Assembly (NCBI GenBank): GCA_903929655.1
Contig: CAIYVS010000372.1
Span: forward strand, 1-9,981
From: an uncultured Bacteroidota bacterium
GTDB taxonomy: Bacteria; Bacteroidota; Bacteroidia; Chitinophagales; Chitinophagaceae
DNA: 9,981 nucleotides
Direction: 5' to 3'
This document shows positions 6,324 to 9,981 of this stretch, piece after piece (position 1 is the stretch's first letter; each line of letters starts with the position of its first letter). The notes below the pieces were generated by a model. The model ran no database searches. It had not been told where the DNA came from and saw only the letters and a program-made list of their open reading frames with translations. Both the position numbers and the translations under genes were made by a program.

Positions 6324-8468
6324 TTACGCTGTTACCTTGCCCTTTGCTTTAGAAACTACTTCTGTTTCTATGTTCTTAGGTGCGGGTGCATAGTGGCTGA
6401 ACTCCATAGTAGAAGATGCGCGGCCTGATGATAATGAACGCAGCTGCGTTACATAACCAAACATTTCGCTCAGCGGCACTTTTGCTTTTATCACCTGCAG
6501 GTTGTTACGGCTGTCCATACCTTCCAGCATAGCGCGGCGACGGTTCAGGTCACCGGTTACGTCACCCATGTACTGGTCAGGAGTTAATACTTCTATCTTC
6601 ATGATAGGCTCCAGCAATACAGGTTTGCATTTCTTACCTGCTTCACGGAAACCGGATTTGGCACAAAGCTCAAAGCTCATAGAGTCAGAATCCACCTGGT
6701 GGAAAGAACCATCATGTATGCGGATCTTCATATTCTCTACAGGGAAACCTGCTAATGGACCTGTGCCCAAACAAGCTTCAAAACCCTTCTGTATAGCAGG
6801 GATAAATTCGCGCGGAATAGAACCCCCGAATATTTCATTGATGAACTGGTAAGAGCCTTTACCTTCTGCCAGGAACTCAGGATCAGCAGGGCCGATCTCA
6901 AATTCTATATCGGCAAATTTACCACGGCCACCCGTTTGTTTCTTGTATATCTCGCGATGGTTAACCATCAGCGTGAAGGCTTCTTTATAAGCCACCTGTG
7001 GTGCGCCCTGGTTGATCTCTACCTTAAACTCGCGACGCATACGGTCTACGATAATTTCAAGGTGCAATTCACCCATACCGCTCAGGATGGTTTGTCCGGT
7101 ATCCTCATCTGTCTTTACACGCAGCGTAGGATCCTCTTCAATCAGCTTGGCTATCGCCATACCCAGCTTGTCCACATCAGCCTGAGTTTTAGGCTCGATG
7201 GCTATAGATATAACGGGCTCGGGGATGAACATGTTCTCCAATACAATTGGGTGCTTTTCATCGCAAAGCGTATCTCCTGTCTTAATATCTTTAAAACCTA
7301 CCGCAGCGCCAATATCACCGGCCTCAATAAAGTCTAATGGATTTTGTTTGTTGGCGTGCATCTGCATGATACGGCTGATACGCTCATTCTTACCACTACG
7401 GGTATTATAAACATAAGAACCTGCATCCAGGTGACCGCTATAGCAGCGGAAGAAGGCCAGGCGGCCCACAAAAGGATCCGTCATGATCTTAAATGCCAGT
7501 GCTGCAAATGGTTCTTTAGCATCGGGCTTGCGCTCCAGTACTTTTTCAGGATCGTCAGGGTCTGTACCTTTAATAGACTCCACGTCCATAGGGCTTGGCA
7601 GGTAACGGATCACCGCATCCAGTGCCACCTGCACACCTTTATTCTTGTAGGCAGAACCGCAAAGCATAGGTATGATAGCGATATCAATAGTTGCTTTACG
7701 CACCGCTTCATGAATTTCGTTTTCGCTGATGCTGTTCGGATCATCAAAGAATTTCTCCATCAGGTGGTCATCATAACCCGCTACAGCTTCTACCAGTTGC
7801 GCGCGCCAGTATTCCACATCTTCCTTCATATCATCCGGAATAGGTATTTCCTTATAGGTCATACCCTGTGTAGCATCATCCCAAACAATGGCCTTCATCT
7901 GTATCAAATCCACCACACCTTTAAAATCATCTTCTGCACCTATAGGCAATTGCAAAGGCACCGCATTAGCGCCCAGCATGGTCTTTACCTGGTTCACCAC
8001 CATCAGGAAGTCTGCACCTACACGATCCATTTTGTTTACAAAACCAATACGAGGCACCTTATAACGGTTAGCCTGGCGCCACACCGTTTCGCTCTGGGGC
8101 TCTACCCCATCCACTGCGCTGAACAAGGCTACCAGCCCGTCAAGCACACGCATAGAACGCTCCACCTCTATGGTGAAATCCACATGGCCCGGAGTATCAA
8201 TAATGTTGAATTTGTATTTTTTAGATTCCGGTAATGCTTTTCCCTGCGTGGTAGGGAAATTCCAGAAACATGTAGTTGCAGCAGATGTGATGGTGATACC
8301 GCGTTCCTGCTCCTGTGCCATCCAGTCCATAGTGGCAGCACCCTCATGCACCTCACCTATTTTGTGGTTCACACCGGTGTAGTAAAGAATACGTTCAGTA
8401 GTAGTGGTTTTGCCAGCGTCAATATGCGCAGCTATCCCGAAATTGCGCTGTAAGCGTAAGTCAGCCAT
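6324..8468 (-). CDS. fusA: Translation elongation factor G
   Basis: 714 residues, close to the usual 690-715, and full length. EF-G is the cytosolic GTPase that drives ribosomal translocation and, with ribosome recycling factor, subunit splitting. Domain I carries all GTPase motifs: [10 protein letters not shown] (14-23), switch I with [11 protein letters not shown] (56-66), DTPGH (91-95), NKMD (145-148) and GSAYKNKG (271-278). Domain II follows from about 315 ([16 protein letters not shown]). Domain III contains [12 protein letters not shown] (461-472). Domain IV begins near 485 with QTGGRGKFA (511-519). Domain V ends with the [21 protein letters not shown] stretch near 675-695. The intact G motifs make it a canonical EF-G rather than the GTP-hydrolysis-deficient EF-G2 described in Bacteroides. 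It stands alone, with its own promoter and terminator, and without rpsL, rpsG or tufA beside it. Confidence 0.98.
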   Translation of the reverse strand: MADLRLQRNFGIAAHIDAGKTTTTERILYYTGVNHKIGEVHEGAATMDWMAQEQERGITITSAATTCFWNFPTTQGKALPESKKYKFNIIDTPGHVDFTIEVERSMRVLDGLVALFSAVDGVEPQSETVWRQANRYKVPRIGFVNKMDRVGADFLMVVNQVKTMLGANAVPLQLPIGAEDDFKGVVDLIQMKAIVWDDATQGMTYKEIPIPDDMKEDVEYWRAQLVEAVAGYDDHLMEKFFDDPNSISENEIHEAVRKATIDIAIIPMLCGSAYKNKGVQVALDAVIRYLPSPMDVESIKGTDPDDPEKVLERKPDAKEPFAALAFKIMTDPFVGRLAFFRCYSGHLDAGSYVYNTRSGKNERISRIMQMHANKQNPLDFIEAGDIGAAVGFKDIKTGDTLCDEKHPIVLENMFIPEPVISIAIEPKTQADVDKLGMAIAKLIEEDPTLRVKTDEDTGQTILSGMGELHLEIIVDRMRREFKVEINQGAPQVAYKEAFTLMVNHREIYKKQTGGRGKFADIEFEIGPADPEFLAEGKGSYQFINEIFGGSIPREFIPAIQKGFEACLGTGPLAGFPVENMKIRIHDGSFHQVDSDSMSFELCAKSGFREAGKKCKPVLLEPIMKIEVLTPDQYMGDVTGDLNRRRAMLEGMDSRNNLQVIKAKVPLSEMFGYVTQLRSLSSGRASSTMEFSHYAPAPKNIETEVVSKAKGKVTA

Positions 8469-8517
8469 TGGTAGTTATATATTAATTATTAATAATTTAA
8501 AGCCCTAATTTGAGGTG

Positions 8518-8525
8518 CAAAGGTA
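8518..8525 (-). promoter_or_regulatory. -7 promoter element of fusA
   Basis: TACCTTTG on the minus strand is an exact TAnnTTTG match, 50 bp upstream of the ATG. The -33 position 19-21 bp further upstream is T-rich (TTTT/TTTC) rather than TTTG. Transcription would begin near 8511, giving a leader of about 40 nt made almost only of A and T. Confidence 0.55.
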
Positions 8526-8865
8526 AGGAAATATTAGATTATTTAGAAAAGAAAAAATGCTTGAATTATCCCCAATCAGGGCTGTCATTTCGAACGGCGT
8601 ACAGCGAAAGCGAAACAAAGTGAGAAATCTCCTGAAAACTTGCAATTAGTAAAATAGAAATTCTTTTGCCACCAACTTTCTCTCTCCTAACATCATCCCT
8701 TGCGTCGCACACTTGTACTTTCTGGCTCTATTCCGCAAAATATTTCAAATATTTTCAAAATTTCCGTAAAAATACCCTTGTGTGGAAGACTTAGTTTAAC
8801 TATTCTTACATGTAATTTCATAAATAACAACAAATTAGTTTCATAATCCTTAAAGTTTCATCCAG
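8526..8865. other. Gene-free spacer between fusA and the ATPase-TIR gene
   Basis: No credible open reading frame, tRNA or structured RNA is seen on either strand. It contains an interspersed repeat (8581-8634), a stretch around 8698-8730 (CCCTTGCGTCGCACACTTG and following) that may be another repeated element, then AT-rich DNA up to the start codon. No clear plus-strand TTTG/TAnnTTTG promoter could be picked out for the downstream gene; partial -7 matches (TAATTTCA, TAGTTTCA) occur between 8810 and 8845. Confidence 0.5.
8581..8634. repeat. Bacteroidota interspersed repeat of the GTCATTTCGA...GAGAAATCTCC type
   Basis: GTCATTTCGAAC (8584-8595) opens and GAGAAATCTCCTG (8622-8634) closes a segment whose middle is rich in GCGAAAGCGAA. 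I recall very similar strings scattered between genes in many Bacteroidota. A short inverted repeat GCTGT (8581-8585) / ACAGC (8601-8605) lies at its left end. Identification is from memory; copy number cannot be seen here. Confidence 0.6.
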
Positions 8866-8871
8866 ATGAAA
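8856..8871 (+). promoter_or_regulatory. Palindrome overlapping the start codon of the ATPase-TIR gene
   Basis: TTTCATC-CA-GATGAAA is a perfect 7+7 bp inverted repeat, and the ATG at 8866 lies in its right arm. It could be an operator site for a dimeric regulator or a weak hairpin that hides the start codon. It may also be chance, since the sequence is AT-rich. Confidence 0.3.
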
Positions 8872-9981
8872 ATATACCTTGAAGATGTTTTCAAAAAATC
8901 AGGTGTGCCCACTTATACTTTTGTAAAACCTGTAGAATATAATAATATCATCGTTGCCCTTAGGACGAAAGGAAGGGGAATAATTGTAGAAGGGCCATCA
9001 GGAATTGGCAAAACCACCTGTATCCAAAAAGCAATCGAGGAACTTGGATTAAATAAAACTGTATTCAAAATATCATCAAGAAAACAAGAAGACAGAGAAT
9101 TTCTCAAATTGCTTCCTGAATTTAAAGGCTTTGGGACTGTAATAATTGACGACTTTCATGTCCTACCCGAGGACATAAAATTGACAATCGCTGACTATAT
9201 GAAAGTATTGGCAGACGAAGAAAGAGAAAATGATAAAATTATTTTAATTGGAATAAATAAAGCCGGCGATTCTCTCGTTAAAATGGCTGCTGACCTCAAT
9301 AATAGAATTGACACAATTAGATTCGAACGTAACCCCGACGAGAAAATCGAGAGTCTTATTACAAGTGGAGAGGATGCGCTAAATATTAAATTCAATATAA
9401 AGCAAGAAATTACAACGCTATCAAGGGGGAGTTTTCACATAGCACAATACCTCTGTAGTGAAATATGTACTCTAGCTGGTCAGCTCGAAAATTCAGAGCT
9501 AGAAAAGCTAATAGGAATTAGTATTGAGGTAATTAAACAAAAGGTTTTAGATGAATTTAGTAGGACATTTTATCATAAAGCTAAAAGCTTTGCGACTGGA
9601 ACTCGACTGCGACGAGAAGGAAGAGCCCCATATTTGCATTTGTTATTTTGGCTCTCTATGTCAGATGATTGGACAATCCAAATAGATGATATTGTAAGAC
9701 GTTATCCTGAACATAAAATCAGTATTACGCAAATTGTTGATAAAGGGCACCTTGAAACATTAATTCGCGAATCTCCAGAAGTTCAAGATGTCATACATTA
9801 TGACAGTAATTCAAGAATTTTAACTGTTGAAGACCCTAAATTTATGTTTTACATAAGAAATTTATTGTGGAGTAAATTCTCTAAACAAATTGGGTATGTT
9901 GGTTTTCTATACACTAGCAAATATGACTTTGCTTTATCATTTGCAGGAGAAAATAGAGCGCTTGCTGAAAAAATAAATACA
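8866..9981 (+). CDS. P-loop ATPase with C-terminal TIR domain, probable defence protein (cut by right edge)
   Basis: 372 codons are open from the ATG to the window edge. Residues about 22-160 form an AAA/STAND-like NTPase core: Walker A GPSGIGKTT (43-51), Walker B TVIIDDFH (91-98) and a sensor-1-like IILIGINKAGDS (125-136). A helical and winged-helix-like region follows (about 160-345), including LSRGSFHIAQYL (185-196) and EDPKFMFYIRNLLW (322-335). At 353 YDFALSFAGENRALAEKI begins a TIR domain, with the typical first strand and FAGE-x-R box. The rest, including the catalytic glutamate, lies beyond the window. Bacterial TIR domains commonly cleave NAD or make signalling nucleotides during phage defence, and the NTPase probably acts as sensor or switch. 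No signal peptide or membrane segment is seen, so it is likely cytosolic. Base composition is clearly AT-richer than fusA (14 G+C in 60 at 9841-9900 versus 31 in 60 at 7501-7560), suggesting transfer. Partner genes, if any, lie downstream. Confidence 0.85.
   Translation, partial: MKIYLEDVFKKSGVPTYTFVKPVEYNNIIVALRTKGRGIIVEGPSGIGKTTCIQKAIEELGLNKTVFKISSRKQEDREFLKLLPEFKGFGTVIIDDFHVLPEDIKLTIADYMKVLADEERENDKIILIGINKAGDSLVKMAADLNNRIDTIRFERNPDEKIESLITSGEDALNIKFNIKQEITTLSRGSFHIAQYLCSEICTLAGQLENSELEKLIGISIEVIKQKVLDEFSRTFYHKAKSFATGTRLRREGRAPYLHLLFWLSMSDDWTIQIDDIVRRYPEHKISITQIVDKGHLETLIRESPEVQDVIHYDSNSRILTVEDPKFMFYIRNLLWSKFSKQIGYVGFLYTSKYDFALSFAGENRALAEKINT

Noticed and set aside
6936..7337. 133-codon plus-strand open frame
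   Set aside because: Antisense to fusA and without recognisable protein features.
7344..8234. 296-codon open frame on the plus strand
   Set aside because: It lies entirely antisense to fusA, and its product (rich in His, Tyr, Cys and Arg) shows no domain; it is a shadow of the EF-G codons.
8913..9395. Two minus-strand frames opposite the ATPase-TIR gene
   Set aside because: The plus frame carries Walker A, Walker B and TIR motifs over 372 codons; the opposite frames are hydrophobic shadows.
1..9981. CRISPR array, tRNA, rRNA, insertion sequence or phage genes
   Set aside because: No regular repeat-spacer array, tRNA-like cloverleaf, rRNA segment, transposase or phage protein was seen on either strand.

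Overview
The window looks like a chromosomal segment from a Bacteroidota bacterium, probably in or near the Chitinophagaceae. Three observations support this. Two secreted proteins belong to the type IX secretion (T9SS) or SBBP-repeat world. Recognisable promoters have the Bacteroidota -33 TTTG / -7 TAnnTTTG form rather than the sigma70 form, and strong Shine-Dalgarno sites are absent. The spacers carry short interspersed repeats that I recall from many Bacteroidota genomes. The genus cannot be fixed by reading alone.

Layout. Positions 1-977 (minus) hold the N-terminal part of a large secreted DUF7948/SBBP beta-propeller protein that runs off the left edge. Transcribed away from it is a 656-residue secreted protein (1216-3186, plus) with two fibronectin-III-like modules around a gingipain/caspase-like core and a T9SS type A sorting domain. 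A strong bidirectional terminator (3204-3240) separates it from a converging pair of minus-strand envelope genes: a Spy-like periplasmic protein (3255-3710) and a small coiled-coil lipoprotein (3776 to about 4183). Back-to-back promoters at 4205-4284 drive the lipoprotein one way and a DoxX membrane protein plus an AHSA1/SRPBCC protein the other way. The AHSA1 gene overlaps tail-to-tail with a polytopic membrane protein of unnamed family (5179-5895, minus). Upstream of that is an orphan antitoxin-like gene (5956-6180, minus). Next comes fusA, elongation factor G (6324-8468, minus), with its own terminator and promoter and without the usual str-operon neighbours.

Beyond fusA the character changes. 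A gene-free stretch of about 400 bp carries a Bacteroidota interspersed repeat and leads into an AT-rich plus-strand gene (8866 to the right edge). It encodes a P-loop ATPase whose C-terminus begins a TIR domain. This architecture is typical of NAD-consuming anti-phage proteins and is the most interesting item here. The gene is cut by the window edge, so the catalytic part of the TIR domain and any partner genes lie outside.

The genes do not form one pathway. The left half is cell-envelope and secretion cargo, the middle is housekeeping (small membrane and lipid-binding-fold proteins, translation), and the right end looks like the edge of an accessory or defence region.
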